Notes: generated by a model not told the origin, from the letters alone. A stretch of DNA of 64,000 nucleotides from a bacterium (GCA_004298675.1 SCRI01000080.1:12983-76982); one strand, 5' to 3'. Shown: positions 1-9,026, counted from the first letter of the stretch. Program-made: numbers and translations.

Positions 1-624
1 CGCACGCGTCCGCATGGCCGCTGGCGGCGCGACCGTTGGCGGTGCGGCCGTGGGCGCGCGCACGGCAGGTACCGCCACGGACGGTGCCGGCGCGGCGGCG
101 CTCACGCCCTCAGAGGCCCGGCGCATCCAGGTCACGTTGCTCTGCAGCAGCAGCGGTTTGCCGTGCATGATCCCGTACGTCCACGTGCGCGTGCCGCTAG
201 GGCAGCAGAGGCGATCGTCGGCACGGTAGGCGGACGTCGCGATGCTGAGCCGGCCGCCGTCGATGCGCAGGCTGCGCACGCCGCCGCTCAGCGTGATGTT
301 GCTCATGAAGGCCGGCTGATCGCCCGCGACGCGAAAGACACCCACGTTCATCGCACCGGCGCGGCCGCCCGCACTCAGCGGCACCGCGACGACCATGGTG
401 CGCTCCGGGCCGACGAAACCGGCGGCTGCGCGGTCGGCATCGACGCTCAATCCATCCTGCCGTTGCGGCAGGCGGTCTAGCGCGAGCGCAACCGGTAAGC
501 CCGCCGCCGCCGTGTCGCGGTGCGCGCTGGGCGATGGCGCGGCGTGCTCTGAGGCGCTGCGCGGCGCGGCACAGCCTGCGGTGGTGAGCGCCAGCGTCAA
601 GAGCAGGACCTCCCAGCCTCTCAT
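1..624 (-). CDS. Putative lipoprotein, 3' end beyond window
   Basis: The frame is open from an ATG at 624 down to base 1 with no stop, so the C-terminus lies outside the window. The N-terminus is a lipoprotein signal: a hydrophobic stretch ending in a lipobox (TTAGC, Cys at about residue 18). The body has a motif DDRLCCPSG at about residue 137, followed by a Thr/Tyr-rich strand, then a low-complexity Ala/Pro/Val tail. The CCPSG pattern resembles LppP/LprE-type lipoproteins, but that is only a resemblance and no function is known to me. It is divergent from the DNA ligase gene. Confidence 0.6.
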   Translation of the reverse strand, partial: MRGWEVLLLTLALTTAGCAAPRSASEHAAPSPSAHRDTAAAGLPVALALDRLPQRQDGLSVDADRAAAGFVGPERTMVVAVPLSAGGRAGAMNVGVFRVAGDQPAFMSNITLSGGVRSLRIDGGRLSIATSAYRADDRLCCPSGTRTWTYGIMHGKPLLLQSNVTWMRRASEGVSAAAPAPSVAVPAVRAPTAAPPTVAPPAAMRTRA

Positions 625-699
625 GCACGAGACTTCGGGGCGGCGTGGCCGTTACTAAGCATGGGTTCGGTCGAGGCTCCGGCCTGGGCATAATGACCC

Positions 700-1704
700 A
701 TGCAACCGCACGGCGTGATGCTGGCGACGCTCGTGGGCGAACCCTTCGATGATCCCGAGTGGATCTTCGAGACCAAGTGGGACGGCGTACGCGCGCTCTG
801 CCACATCGATGCGCGTGGGGGCATGACGCTGCGCTCGCGCACGGGCGGCGATCTCAAGCCGGCCTTCCCCGAGCTGGCGCCGCTGCGGCGAGCGTTTTCC
901 GGGTTGCCGCTCACCGTCGACGGTGAGATCGTGGCCCTGGACGAACACGGGCGCTCTTCGTTCCAACGGCTGCAGGCGCGCATCAACCGCGCTCGCCCCG
1001 ATGCCGCCGAGGTGGCGGCGGTGCCGGTGCATTTCGTGGTCTTCGATCTGTTGGAGCACGCGGGGCGAGACGTCACCGCGCTGCCGCTCGAGCGCCGCCG
1101 CCAGCTGCTGCAGGCGGCGATCGTCGCGCGCGACGGAGTACTGGCCTTCTCTCGCGACGTGCGCGGCACCGGAAAGGCTGCGTTCGCGGCGGCGGAGCGG
1201 GCCGGCCTGGAGGGCATCGTGGCCAAGCACCTCGGTTCACACTACGTGGGCAAGCGCTCGCGTCAGTGGCTGAAGATCAAGGTGCAATTGCGTCAGGAGT
1301 TCGTGATCGGCGGATGGACGCAGCCACGCGGCAGCCGCGAACACTTCGGCGCGTTGCTGCTGGGAACGTACGACGGCGCCGGGTTACGCTACGCCGGCAG
1401 CGTCGGCACCGGATTCGCGGCGCGTGACTTGCACGAAGTGATGCTGCGCTTGGCGCCACTGAAGCAGCAGCGCAGCCCGTTTATCGCGTCATCGGCAACT
1501 CCGGCCAACGCGCATTTCGTGAAGCCCACGCTGGTGGCGGAGGTGAAGTTCGCCGAGTGGACGCGGGACGGCAGCATCCGCCAGCCGGTCTTCATCGGCT
1601 TGCGCGCCGATAAGCGGGCGCGCGACGTGGTGCGTGAGCGGCCGCAGGACGGCTCTTCCGAGTCTGCGCCAAGCTCTCGTCGAGCACCTCGCGCAGGTCG
1701 ATGA
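700..1704 (+). CDS. ATP-dependent DNA ligase (LigD ligase-domain type)
   Basis: Seals DNA nicks and, beside Ku, most likely the final step of non-homologous end joining. It has 334 residues, which is the adenylation domain plus OB-fold without the fused polymerase or phosphoesterase of canonical LigD. Motif I is ETKWDG with the nucleophile Lys26. EGIVAKHLGS and WLKIK match motifs IV and V. The C-terminal part (GGWTQPRGSR onwards) matches the LigD/LigC OB-fold. The gene runs into the 3' end of ku from the opposite side: the last 113 bases code on both strands. LigC is the alternative name for stand-alone ligases of this family. Confidence 0.88.
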   Translation: MQPHGVMLATLVGEPFDDPEWIFETKWDGVRALCHIDARGGMTLRSRTGGDLKPAFPELAPLRRAFSGLPLTVDGEIVALDEHGRSSFQRLQARINRARPDAAEVAAVPVHFVVFDLLEHAGRDVTALPLERRRQLLQAAIVARDGVLAFSRDVRGTGKAAFAAAERAGLEGIVAKHLGSHYVGKRSRQWLKIKVQLRQEFVIGGWTQPRGSREHFGALLLGTYDGAGLRYAGSVGTGFAARDLHEVMLRLAPLKQQRSPFIASSATPANAHFVKPTLVAEVKFAEWTRDGSIRQPVFIGLRADKRARDVVRERPQDGSSESAPSSRRAPRAGR

Positions 1705-2431
1705 CGTTGGTGGCCGGCCGTGGCTTGGCGGTACGAGCCTCCACCGTCTGACCGCGCGCGCGAGCCTCGATCAACGCGGTCAACTCTTCACGATACGTAT
1801 CCTTGAAGGCGGCGAAATCGAAGGTGGCGGCCATGGCATCGATCAGCATCGTCGCGGACTTGACCTCGCCGGCACTGGCTTTCTCCGACTTAGCCGGTAG
1901 ATCGAGACCCTCTTGACCGACCAGCTCGTCGGCGAAATGCATCAGCTCGAGAATCAGGGCATTGCCGTGCGGCCGCACCGCGGCAAGATGCTCGCGCGTG
2001 CGGAGGACCACCCGCGCGATCCCCACCTTCGTCCCCTTCGCCAGCACGTCGCGCAGCAGCGCGTAGGCATGGCGCCCTTTTTTCTCCGGCACCAGGTAGT
2101 AGGGGGTATCGAAGAGCATCGGGTCGATCTCCGAGGTCTCGACGAACTCCGTGATGTCGATCGACTGCGTGGCCTCGACGTCGACGCGCTTGAAATCCTC
2201 GTCGGTCAGGACCACGTGCTTGCCCTTCTCGTATTCGAAACCGCGCACCACGTTCTCCCACGCCACGTTCTTGCCGCAGATATCGCAGACGCGCACGGTG
2301 CTCAGGCGCCCGCCGTCGCGATCGTGTAGAAAGTGGAAGCGCAGCTCGTTCGGCCGTACCGCGGTAAAGAGTTGAATGGGAATGGTGACCAGACCGAAGT
2401 TGACGGTTCCGCTCCAAATCGCGCGTGCCAT
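1592..2431 (-). CDS. ku: Ku protein (NHEJ DNA-end binding)
   Basis: Bacterial Ku homodimer subunit that threads onto double-strand break ends and recruits the LigD activities. It has 279 residues, usual for the family. The start MARAIWSGTVNFG is the classic bacterial Ku N-terminus and fixes the ATG at 2431; a much longer open frame upstream is a shadow of the polymerase gene. The motif CDICGKN gives the paired Cys seen in many bacterial Ku proteins, and the C-terminal extension is Arg/Pro-rich. It lies two bases behind the polymerase-domain gene, in one operon with it and the phosphoesterase. Confidence 0.93.
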   Translation of the reverse strand: MARAIWSGTVNFGLVTIPIQLFTAVRPNELRFHFLHDRDGGRLSTVRVCDICGKNVAWENVVRGFEYEKGKHVVLTDEDFKRVDVEATQSIDITEFVETSEIDPMLFDTPYYLVPEKKGRHAYALLRDVLAKGTKVGIARVVLRTREHLAAVRPHGNALILELMHFADELVGQEGLDLPAKSEKASAGEVKSATMLIDAMAATFDFAAFKDTYREELTALIEARARGQTVEARTAKPRPATNVIDLREVLDESLAQTRKSRPAAAHAPRRAPAYRRASR

Positions 2432-2433
2432 GA

Positions 2434-3342
2434 TCAGACATTCCTCCAGCGGCGAGCCGCGCGCTCGAGCGCCGGCTCCAAACGTTGCGGTGGTCCGTAT
2501 GAAGCGCGCCAGGGATCGGGGAGCGCGGCGGCGCTCGCGATCGTCCAGCGCGCGAAGGCGAGCGTGGGCTCTAGGCTTGCGCCGGCGCTCCACGCCTCGA
2601 CCTCGCTCCAGGCCAGCGGCATCGAGACCGGTGCGCTCCGGCGCGCCCGCACCGTGAACGGCGCCGCGAACGTCTTGCCGCGTCCGATCTGCAGATAGTC
2701 GAGCGAGACTGTGCGTGGCCGGCGGCGTTCCACGGATCGCTCCAACGTGACGTCGTTGGAGCCTTGGGCGATGTGCCTGCTCACCGTCTCGGCGAAGTCG
2801 CGTACTTGCGCATAGCCGGCGCTGGGCGCCAGTGAAACGATCACGTGCAGGCCCTTGCCGCCCGTCGTCTTGACGCGCGCGCGCAGTCCCAGCGCCGACA
2901 GTGTGTCGCGGAACAGCAGCGCAACGCGGGCAAGGCGTGCCAAACCGCATCCCGGCATCGGATCGAGATCGAAGAGCAGGATATCCGGCTCGTCGAGGTG
3001 CCCGACGCGTGACTGCCACGGATGCAACGTTACCGCGGCGAGGTTCGCGAGATAGAGCAGCGTCCTCTCGTCCTCGCACAGGACGTAATGGATGGTACGG
3101 TCCGCCGACTCGCTGCGCAGCGCGACGGTCTTCAGCCAGGACGGGGCGCCGCGCGGTGCGTCCTTTTCGAAGAAGTGCTCGCCGTCCAGTCCGTTGGGAT
3201 AGCGCTCGAGCATCAAGGGGCGCCCCGCCAAGTATGGCAGGATGCGTGCGCACACGCGCTGATAGTACGCGACGAGATCGCCTTTGGTGATGCCCTCGCC
3301 GGGAAAGAGCACTTTCCCCGGATTGGTCACGAGCGTCGTCAT
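2434..3342 (-). CDS. LigD polymerase-domain protein (archaeo-eukaryotic primase type)
   Basis: Stand-alone POL domain (302 residues) that fills gaps during end joining, preferring ribonucleotides in studied homologues. The catalytic DxD is at Asp125/Asp127 (FDLDP). TTGGKGLHV carries the nucleotide-binding His, and LDYLQIGRGKT carries the third acidic residue. No ligase or phosphoesterase domain is fused. Its ATG overlaps the stop of the upstream phosphoesterase gene by 4 bases, so the two are translationally coupled. Confidence 0.92.
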   Translation of the reverse strand: MTTLVTNPGKVLFPGEGITKGDLVAYYQRVCARILPYLAGRPLMLERYPNGLDGEHFFEKDAPRGAPSWLKTVALRSESADRTIHYVLCEDERTLLYLANLAAVTLHPWQSRVGHLDEPDILLFDLDPMPGCGLARLARVALLFRDTLSALGLRARVKTTGGKGLHVIVSLAPSAGYAQVRDFAETVSRHIAQGSNDVTLERSVERRRPRTVSLDYLQIGRGKTFAAPFTVRARRSAPVSMPLAWSEVEAWSAGASLEPTLAFARWTIASAAALPDPWRASYGPPQRLEPALERAARRWRNV

Positions 3343-3923
3343 GCGTGCCGGCGCCCTTCGCGCGCGACGTCGTCGAGCGTGCGCCCCGTCAGCACCGAGG
3401 CCGGGTGCTCCGACGCAAGCCAGCGCGGGTCAGCCTGGGCGTCGGACTCCTTGATCAAAAGCCAGGCATCCTCCGTACCCTCGCGTGCGCGCATTTTCAC
3501 CAGCGCAAAACCACCGTGCAGCTTGCGGCCGTGCAGCGCGAACTTCAGCGCGCCGCGCTCGAAGGCGGCGCGTGCCGAGGTGCCCTCGAGCAACGAGTAC
3601 GTGCCGGTGTCCCAAACGATCACCTCACCGGCGCCGTAGCTGCCCTCCGGAATGCGCCCTTCGAACGCCGCGTACTCTAGCGGGTGATCCTCCACGTGCA
3701 CGGCTAGCCGTTTGAGCGCCGGGTCGAGCGAGGGCCCTTTGGGAACGGCCCAAGACTTCAGCACGCCATCGATTTCAAGCCGAAAGTCGTAGTGCAGACG
3801 TGAGGCGCGGTGGAGCTGCACCACAAAGCGGGCGCCTGCCGCGCGAGCGCGCGCGCCCCGCGGTTCGGGGCTGCGATCGAAATCGCGACGTTTGCGATAT
3901 ACGGAAAGTGAAGGGCCGGTCAC
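3339..3923 (-). CDS. LigD 3'-phosphoesterase-domain protein
   Basis: Trims 3' ends (removes 3'-ribonucleosides and 3'-phosphates in characterised LigD PE domains). The signature metal-site residues are visible: HRASRLHYDFRLE, HPLEYAAFEG, IPEGSYGAGEVIVWD. I chose a GTG at 3923 because it leaves the usual short basic lead-in YRKRRDF. An upstream start near 4004 is possible but the added residues look non-coding. It is first gene of a PE-POL-Ku operon and divergent from the binding-protein gene at 4081. Confidence 0.85.
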   Translation of the reverse strand: MTGPSLSVYRKRRDFDRSPEPRGARARAAGARFVVQLHRASRLHYDFRLEIDGVLKSWAVPKGPSLDPALKRLAVHVEDHPLEYAAFEGRIPEGSYGAGEVIVWDTGTYSLLEGTSARAAFERGALKFALHGRKLHGGFALVKMRAREGTEDAWLLIKESDAQADPRWLASEHPASVLTGRTLDDVAREGRRHA

Positions 3924-4080
3924 TGCAAGAGGAGGATACCCATCCCTGCGTGCTCCAATGCGTGGAGCATACGTGCAGCAAGCGACCACCCGGAGCCGGT
4001 GCAAGCGTCAGAAAGGTGGGAAGTACGCTACTGGGTGGGCGCCGGATCAATATCCGATCATTTTTGAAAGGGGCAAGATC

Positions 4081-5352
4081 ATGCGTCATGCTTCGATTTC
4101 GCGCGAGGCGTTCGTCAAGGGCGCCACTGCTGGTGCCGCCGCCCTCGCTGCGGGATTCCCAGCCTTCGTTCCCAAACGCGGTGAGGCCGCGGACCAACTA
4201 CGCATCGGCGTGCTGGAAGAGTACACGGGCACCTACGCCACCGAGGGGCGCAACGAGACGCGCGGCGCGCAGATGGCCGTCGATGCGTGGAACAAGCGCG
4301 GCGGTGTGCTGGGGCGCCAAGTCGCGCTCGTAAAGGAAGACATCCAGGGCGATCCCGGCGTCACCGTGCAGAAGGCACGCAAGCTCGTGAATCAGGATAA
4401 GGTGGAAGCGCTCTTCGGCTGCGTCTCCAGCGCCGACGCGCTCGCTGCCAGCGGCGCCGCGAATGCGATGGGGATGCTCTACGTCGACTCGGGCGGGCAC
4501 ACCGACGACGTCACGGGCAAAGCCTGCCATTGGAACACGTTCAGAACCTGCCACAGCACCTGGATGGAGACGCACGCCACCGGCTACTCCATCGCCAAGC
4601 TGTTTGGGAAGAAGTGGTTCCTCATCACGCCCGACTATGCCTACGGCCACTCGTTGGCGATCGGCTACCAGGACGTGATCAAGCGAATCGGCGGTCAGAT
4701 CATCGCCAACGAGCTCACGCCGCTGGGCACCACGGATTTCAGTTCGTACCTCACCAAAGTCGAGGGGGCCAAGCCCGACGTGCTGGTGGCGATGCCGCAG
4801 GGTAACGACCTCGTCAATCTGCTCAAACAAGCATCCTCGTTCGGCCTGCTCAAGAAGTTGCCGGTGGCGGGGCCGCAGGTGGAGCTGGAGACGATGTGGG
4901 CGCTGCCCGACGAGGCCCGCGTGGGCTACTGGGGCATCGAGTGGTACTACACGAACGAGCTCGTGCTGGGTAAAGGCAACACCCAGGCGGCGAACTTCGT
5001 GCAAGCCTACCGCAAGCAGTACACTGAGCCGCCCACAGCTCGCGTCTGCTTCGGTTATACCACCGTCGATCGTCTGCTCTGGGGGATGAACGAGGCCAAG
5101 ACGACCGACGCCGCCAAGGTGGCACGCACGTTGGAGAACGCGCATTTCCGCGGTCTCTGGGAAGGTTCACCGTACTACCGCGGTGCCGATCACCAGTTGA
5201 TGTGGCCGATGTGGTTCGCGCAGATTCGCGCCAAGGGAACCGCCACGGACAGCCACGACATCTTCGACGTGAAGGATCGCCAGGAAGCCGACAAGATCGA
5301 GCAGACCGTTGCCGAGAAGGCGGCCGTCTGCCACTTGGGCTATCCGGGCTAG
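4081..5352 (+). CDS. ABC transporter substrate-binding protein, Liv/amide family
   Basis: Periplasmic binding protein of the branched-chain amino acid/urea/amide class (type I fold), 423 residues. The ATG at 4081 has a purine-rich AAAGGGG upstream. The N-terminus is a Tat-like leader in which the second Arg is replaced (SREAFVKG), followed by an Ala-rich stretch. The mature part begins DQLRIGVLEEYTGTYA, the family's first beta strand, and continues with GCVSSADALAA and FLITPDYAYG. No permease or ATPase genes are adjacent. It may use the importer encoded at 19.9-23.2 kb. The ligand cannot be read from sequence. Confidence 0.85.
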   Translation: MRHASISREAFVKGATAGAAALAAGFPAFVPKRGEAADQLRIGVLEEYTGTYATEGRNETRGAQMAVDAWNKRGGVLGRQVALVKEDIQGDPGVTVQKARKLVNQDKVEALFGCVSSADALAASGAANAMGMLYVDSGGHTDDVTGKACHWNTFRTCHSTWMETHATGYSIAKLFGKKWFLITPDYAYGHSLAIGYQDVIKRIGGQIIANELTPLGTTDFSSYLTKVEGAKPDVLVAMPQGNDLVNLLKQASSFGLLKKLPVAGPQVELETMWALPDEARVGYWGIEWYYTNELVLGKGNTQAANFVQAYRKQYTEPPTARVCFGYTTVDRLLWGMNEAKTTDAAKVARTLENAHFRGLWEGSPYYRGADHQLMWPMWFAQIRAKGTATDSHDIFDVKDRQEADKIEQTVAEKAAVCHLGYPG

Positions 5353-5384
5353 CGCCGCGCGCTGAAGGTTGGCGCCGCGGGCTC

Positions 5385-6464
5385 CTACGCCTCCGGCGCC
5401 AACTCGCGCGTGAGCGCGCTCGCGATGGCCTGACCCATCTCCTGCGTGGAGGCCGTGCCGCCCAAGTCTGGCGTGCGCGGTCCGTGCTCGAGCACGTGCT
5501 CGATGGCGGACGTTACGGCCCCAGCCGCATCGGCGTGGCCCAGGTGTTCCAGCATCATCGCCCCCGACCAGATCTGTCCCACGGGATTGGCGATGTTGCG
5601 TCCGGCGATGTCCGGCGCCGAGCCGTGCACCGGCTCGAACATGGAGGGGAATTCGCGCTCCGGATTGATGTTGGCCGAGGGGGCGATCCCGATGGTTCCC
5701 GCGACGGCCGGTCCCAAGTCGGAGAGGATGTCGCCGAAGAGATTCGAGCCCACCACTACGTCGAACCAGTCGGGGTGCTGCACGAAATGCGCGGTGAGGA
5801 TGTCGACGTGGAACTGATCGGTACGCACGTCGGGGTACTGGCTCTTGAGCGCGGCGAAGCGCTCGTCCCAATACGGCATGGAGAAGACGATGCCGTTGGA
5901 CTTGGTCGCCGAGGTCAGATGGTGCCGCGGACGCGAGCGTGCCAGCTCGAAGGCGTATCGCATGATACGGTCGACGCCGCGCCGCGTGAAGACCGACTGC
6001 TGCACGACCACCTCGTCGTCCGTGCCCGCGTAGAGGCGGCCGCCGATCTCCGAGTACTCACCTTCGTTGTTCTCGCGCACGACGTAGAAGTCGACGTCGC
6101 CAACCTCGCGTCCACGCAGCGGCGAGGTGACGCCGCGCATCAGCCGTACCGGGCGCAGATTGACGTACTGCCGGAAGACGCGCCGGATGGGAATCAGCAG
6201 CTGCCACAGGGAGACGTGATCCGGCACGCCGGGAAAGCCCACGGCGCCTAGGAAGATAGCGTCGTGCGAGCGGATGCGCTCGAGGCCGTCCTCCGGCATC
6301 ATGCGCCCGTGCTCGGCGTACCACTCGCAGCTCCACGGGTAGGTCTCCCACTCGAAGGCGAGGCCGAAGCGGCGTCCGGCGGCGTCGAGCACGCGGATGC
6401 CCTCCGGTACCACTTCCTTGCCGATGCCGTCACCGGGGATGACGGCGATGCGATAGCTCTTCAA
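5385..6464 (-). CDS. Tartrate / D-malate dehydrogenase (isopropylmalate dehydrogenase family)
   Basis: NAD-dependent beta-hydroxyacid oxidative decarboxylase acting on tartrate or D-malate. It has 359 residues. The N-terminal strand RIAVIPGDGIGKEV, the substrate loop with LRPVRLMRG, the metal/substrate motif NLFGDILSDLG and the nucleotide-binding MFEPVHGSAPDIAG are all present. LFGDILSD with IGIAPSANINPE is the tartrate/D-malate dehydrogenase form rather than LeuB. It is convergent with the binding-protein gene to its left, so a shared role in organic-acid use is possible but unproven. Confidence 0.88.
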   Translation of the reverse strand: MKSYRIAVIPGDGIGKEVVPEGIRVLDAAGRRFGLAFEWETYPWSCEWYAEHGRMMPEDGLERIRSHDAIFLGAVGFPGVPDHVSLWQLLIPIRRVFRQYVNLRPVRLMRGVTSPLRGREVGDVDFYVVRENNEGEYSEIGGRLYAGTDDEVVVQQSVFTRRGVDRIMRYAFELARSRPRHHLTSATKSNGIVFSMPYWDERFAALKSQYPDVRTDQFHVDILTAHFVQHPDWFDVVVGSNLFGDILSDLGPAVAGTIGIAPSANINPEREFPSMFEPVHGSAPDIAGRNIANPVGQIWSGAMMLEHLGHADAAGAVTSAIEHVLEHGPRTPDLGGTASTQEMGQAIASALTRELAPEA

Positions 6465-6578
6465 CGTTCGTGCACCTCGCGGCGGCGTTCTCGCAGACGC
6501 GAGCGCAACCTCCTGCGCGTGATGGAAAAGAACGCCGTGTGACGAGGCGCCGGCCCAGCGGCGCCGAATGGCGGCGCG

Positions 6579-7724
6579 TTGCGTTATCTGTTGCTGTGGC
6601 TGGCCGGCGTCGATCTGCGCGTGACGCTGCTAGCGCTTCCGCCGATCCTGCCCATGCTGCGCGCCGATCTGCATTTGAACGAGAAGGCCATCGCCGCGCT
6701 CACGGGTCTGCCCGTGCTGCTCTTGGCGGCGGCGGCGATTCCCGGCTCTCTGCTGATCGCGCGACTCGGTGCGCGGCGGGCGCTGATCGCGGGACTCTTG
6801 GCCGTGACCGTCAGCTCCGCGCTGCGGGGCGCCGGCCCTTCGTCCGCGATGCTCTTCGCGATGACGTTCGTGATGGGCGTGGGAATCGCGGTGGTCCAAC
6901 CGGCGGTGCCCACGCTCATCAATCAATGGCTGGCGCGCAGCGTGGGCCTGGCGACGGCGATCTACACCAACGGCTTGCTGGTGGGCGAGGCGCTCAGCGC
7001 CTCGTTGACGATTCCGCTTCTGCTGCCTCTGCTAGGCGGCAACTGGATGCTGAGCCTAGCGTGGTGGGCGGTGCCGGTGCTGCTGTCGACGGGGGTCATC
7101 GCGCGTTGGGCGCCGCGGTCCCCCGAGCCCAGCGCGGCCGCGCGGGCGCGCGCGTGGATCCCCGACTGGCGCGACTCCAGCACCTGGGTGCTGGGCATGG
7201 TTCAAGGTGGCGGCTCCAGCCTGTACTTTGCGGCGAACGCCTTCATTCCGGGATACCTGCACGCAACGGGTCACGCCGGGTTGGTGGGCCCATGCCTGAG
7301 CGCACTCAACGTGGGCCAACTTCCGGCCACCATCGTGGTGGCCCTGGCAGCGCGCCAACTGGTGGGGCGGCGCCTCCCGTTGATCGCGGCCGGCGTGCTC
7401 TCTGCCGTGGGCTTGGCGCTCTTCCTCAGCGGCACCACGACGGGGCTGGTGGCGGGCGCCGCGCTCTTTGGATTCTGCGCCGCCGCCGTTTTGATTCTCA
7501 CGCTTGCGTTGGCGCCCTTGCTGGCGGATGACGCCGACGTGCACCGTCTCTCCGCGGGAATGTTCACGATCGGCTACGGGTACGCGTTCGCGCTGCCGAT
7601 GTTGGGGGGTGCCGTTTGGGACGCCAGCGGGATTCCAGCCACCGCCTTCGTGCCCGTGGCTCTGGGCGCGTTGACGGTGGTGGTCGCGGCCTCCGCGCGG
7701 CGTCTGCTGCCGCGGCCGCGCTGA
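6579..7724 (+). CDS. MFS transporter, CynX/NimT-like
   Basis: Twelve-helix major facilitator, 381 residues. The N-terminus (DLRVTLLALPPILPMLRADL) and the short RLGARRALIAG loop after helix 2 fit the CynX/NimT group of small-solute exporters and cyanate carriers. The start is the TTG at 6579: a GTG 42 bases upstream is followed immediately by a stop. It is divergent from the tartrate dehydrogenase gene. The substrate is unknown. Confidence 0.8.
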   Translation: MRYLLLWLAGVDLRVTLLALPPILPMLRADLHLNEKAIAALTGLPVLLLAAAAIPGSLLIARLGARRALIAGLLAVTVSSALRGAGPSSAMLFAMTFVMGVGIAVVQPAVPTLINQWLARSVGLATAIYTNGLLVGEALSASLTIPLLLPLLGGNWMLSLAWWAVPVLLSTGVIARWAPRSPEPSAAARARAWIPDWRDSSTWVLGMVQGGGSSLYFAANAFIPGYLHATGHAGLVGPCLSALNVGQLPATIVVALAARQLVGRRLPLIAAGVLSAVGLALFLSGTTTGLVAGAALFGFCAAAVLILTLALAPLLADDADVHRLSAGMFTIGYGYAFALPMLGGAVWDASGIPATAFVPVALGALTVVVAASARRLLPRPR

Positions 7725-7814
7725 GCCGGCGCGCGGGATCCGGCGTGCGAGCATGGTCGCAGCCGTGGATTACGCATCCATGGTATCCCGTACTAGGGGT
7801 GTGCTTACGCACGA

Positions 7815-8018
7815 ATGTCTCATGTAATCGATCCGGAGGCGCTCGTCTCCGTCATTCTCACCAAACGTGAATTGGCCACGGTGGTCGCGGCCCTGCGCAC
7901 GGCGCAAGGGCAGGGATTTCCTGCGCTCTCGTACGAGATGTACTTCAACGACTTTCCGCCGCTGGAGCGCAGGGAGATCGACGAGCTGTGCCGCAATCTC
8001 GAATACCCCGGCGGCTGA
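7815..8018 (+). CDS. Small hypothetical protein (67 aa)
   Basis: A 67-residue acidic protein with no signal peptide or membrane segment. The composition looks like real coding sequence: an amphipathic helix (VSVILTKRELATVVAALRTA) then an aromatic stretch (YEMYFNDFPPLERREIDEL). I do not recognise the family. About 90 bases of non-coding sequence precede it. Confidence 0.55.
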   Translation: MSHVIDPEALVSVILTKRELATVVAALRTAQGQGFPALSYEMYFNDFPPLERREIDELCRNLEYPGG

Positions 8019-8079
8019 GTAGGCATGTCGTAGCGGGCCAGTTCGGCCTGCGTAGCCACTCGTGCCGCCTCACGCGGTA

Positions 8080-8262
8080 ATGGACGCAGCAGACTCAGAC
8101 GAGCGTAAACGCCTTGAAGAGCACCTCGCGAAGATTCGCGAGGTGCTCGATAATTCTCTGGAAACCTGTGGCGATCTACACGAACAGGCCGAGGCGCTCG
8201 AACGGCTCGCGGAGATCGAGGCGTTCGTCAAGCGCGCGCTGGGGGAGCATTCCGAGGGCTAG
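8080..8262 (+). CDS. Small coiled-coil hypothetical protein (60 aa)
   Basis: A short, highly charged helical protein (heptads such as LEEHLAKIREVLDNSLE and ALERLAEIEAFVKRAL). ATG at 8080 is preferred. An in-frame GTG at 8062 would add six residues. Neither has a clear ribosome-binding site. The stop overlaps the 3' end of the convergent secreted-protein gene by 4 bases. Function unknown. Confidence 0.45.
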   Translation: MDAADSDERKRLEEHLAKIREVLDNSLETCGDLHEQAEALERLAEIEAFVKRALGEHSEG

Positions 8263-9026
8263 CGCGGCTCGAAGCCCGTCAACGCGACGGTATAGGTATG
8301 GGTCTTGTCGTCGAAAGCGATCGTGTAGCGCGTCGGGAAGCTCTTGCCGGCCGCGTAAGCTTTGGGTTGCGGCAACGCTTCGTCGACCTGCGCCTTGCTT
8401 TGCAGGAAGGCGGTGGTGGCCATCGGCTCGACGAAGGCGAAGTTCCCGTCATAGAATCCGTAGATCAACGTCTGCGTGAACGGCTGGCCGTTGAACTCGG
8501 CACTCTTGGGATTGATCCAGTGCGCGCCCATCTGCGGCACGCCGCCGGGGGTGGGCACGTATCCGGCGGGCACGCTGTCGGGGTTGGGTTTCTTTTCAAC
8601 GCGGGCCAGGTCGTCGCCGCTGGCCGTGATGCCCGCGCGTGTCTGCTCGGAAAGCGTGTAGAAGTGGAAATCGAAGTGCGGCTTCCCGTAGATTTGCTGG
8701 GGCTCGTGTCCCTGCGGATTCCAGTCGATGGCGATGTGCGTGAACGGCGTTTGGGTGGTGGCCTGCGCGATGCGCAGGACGGTTTCCACCGGCTGCGCCG
8801 GCAGCCCGATCAGCATGCTCTCCGGAAAGGTAATGCCGATTGCGATCACGCGGCCTTGGACGTCGGTCTGCGTGAAACTCTGCACGGTGGTAGCGCCCAG
8901 CGGTTGCGCGTCGGAGACGGCGACGCGCGTCTGAGCCGCGGCCGGCGCAGCGGCGAGAGCGGCAAGAGCGGCAAGTGCTAGCGTCAAGACGCCGGCACGG
9001 GTAAGTGACGGAAACGAATGCGGCAC
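8259..9026 (-). CDS. Secreted protein with HFDFHFY motif (TTHB210/DUF5602-like)
   Basis: A 255-residue exported protein with a cleavable signal peptide (Ala-rich, cleavage near APAAAQ). The mature region contains GKPHFDFHFYTLSEQ and PQMGAHWINP, a His-rich pattern resembling the TTHB210-like/DUF5602 family of uncharacterised secreted proteins. The His residues could bind metal, but this is inferred. An A/G-rich stretch just upstream of the ATG at 9026 may serve as ribosome-binding site. It stands alone between small genes. Confidence 0.7.
   Translation of the reverse strand: MPHSFPSLTRAGVLTLALAALAALAAAPAAAQTRVAVSDAQPLGATTVQSFTQTDVQGRVIAIGITFPESMLIGLPAQPVETVLRIAQATTQTPFTHIAIDWNPQGHEPQQIYGKPHFDFHFYTLSEQTRAGITASGDDLARVEKKPNPDSVPAGYVPTPGGVPQMGAHWINPKSAEFNGQPFTQTLIYGFYDGNFAFVEPMATTAFLQSKAQVDEALPQPKAYAAGKSFPTRYTIAFDDKTHTYTVALTGFEPR

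Noticed and set aside
4198-5145. Long open frame on the minus strand opposite the binding-protein gene
   Set aside because: Shadow frame in high-GC sequence: the + strand frame has signal peptide and family motifs, whereas this one is Arg/Gly/His-rich without any recognisable motif.
8062-8079. Longer GTG start for the 60-residue coiled-coil protein
   Set aside because: No ribosome-binding site; the ATG at 8080 is simpler, although evidence for either is weak.
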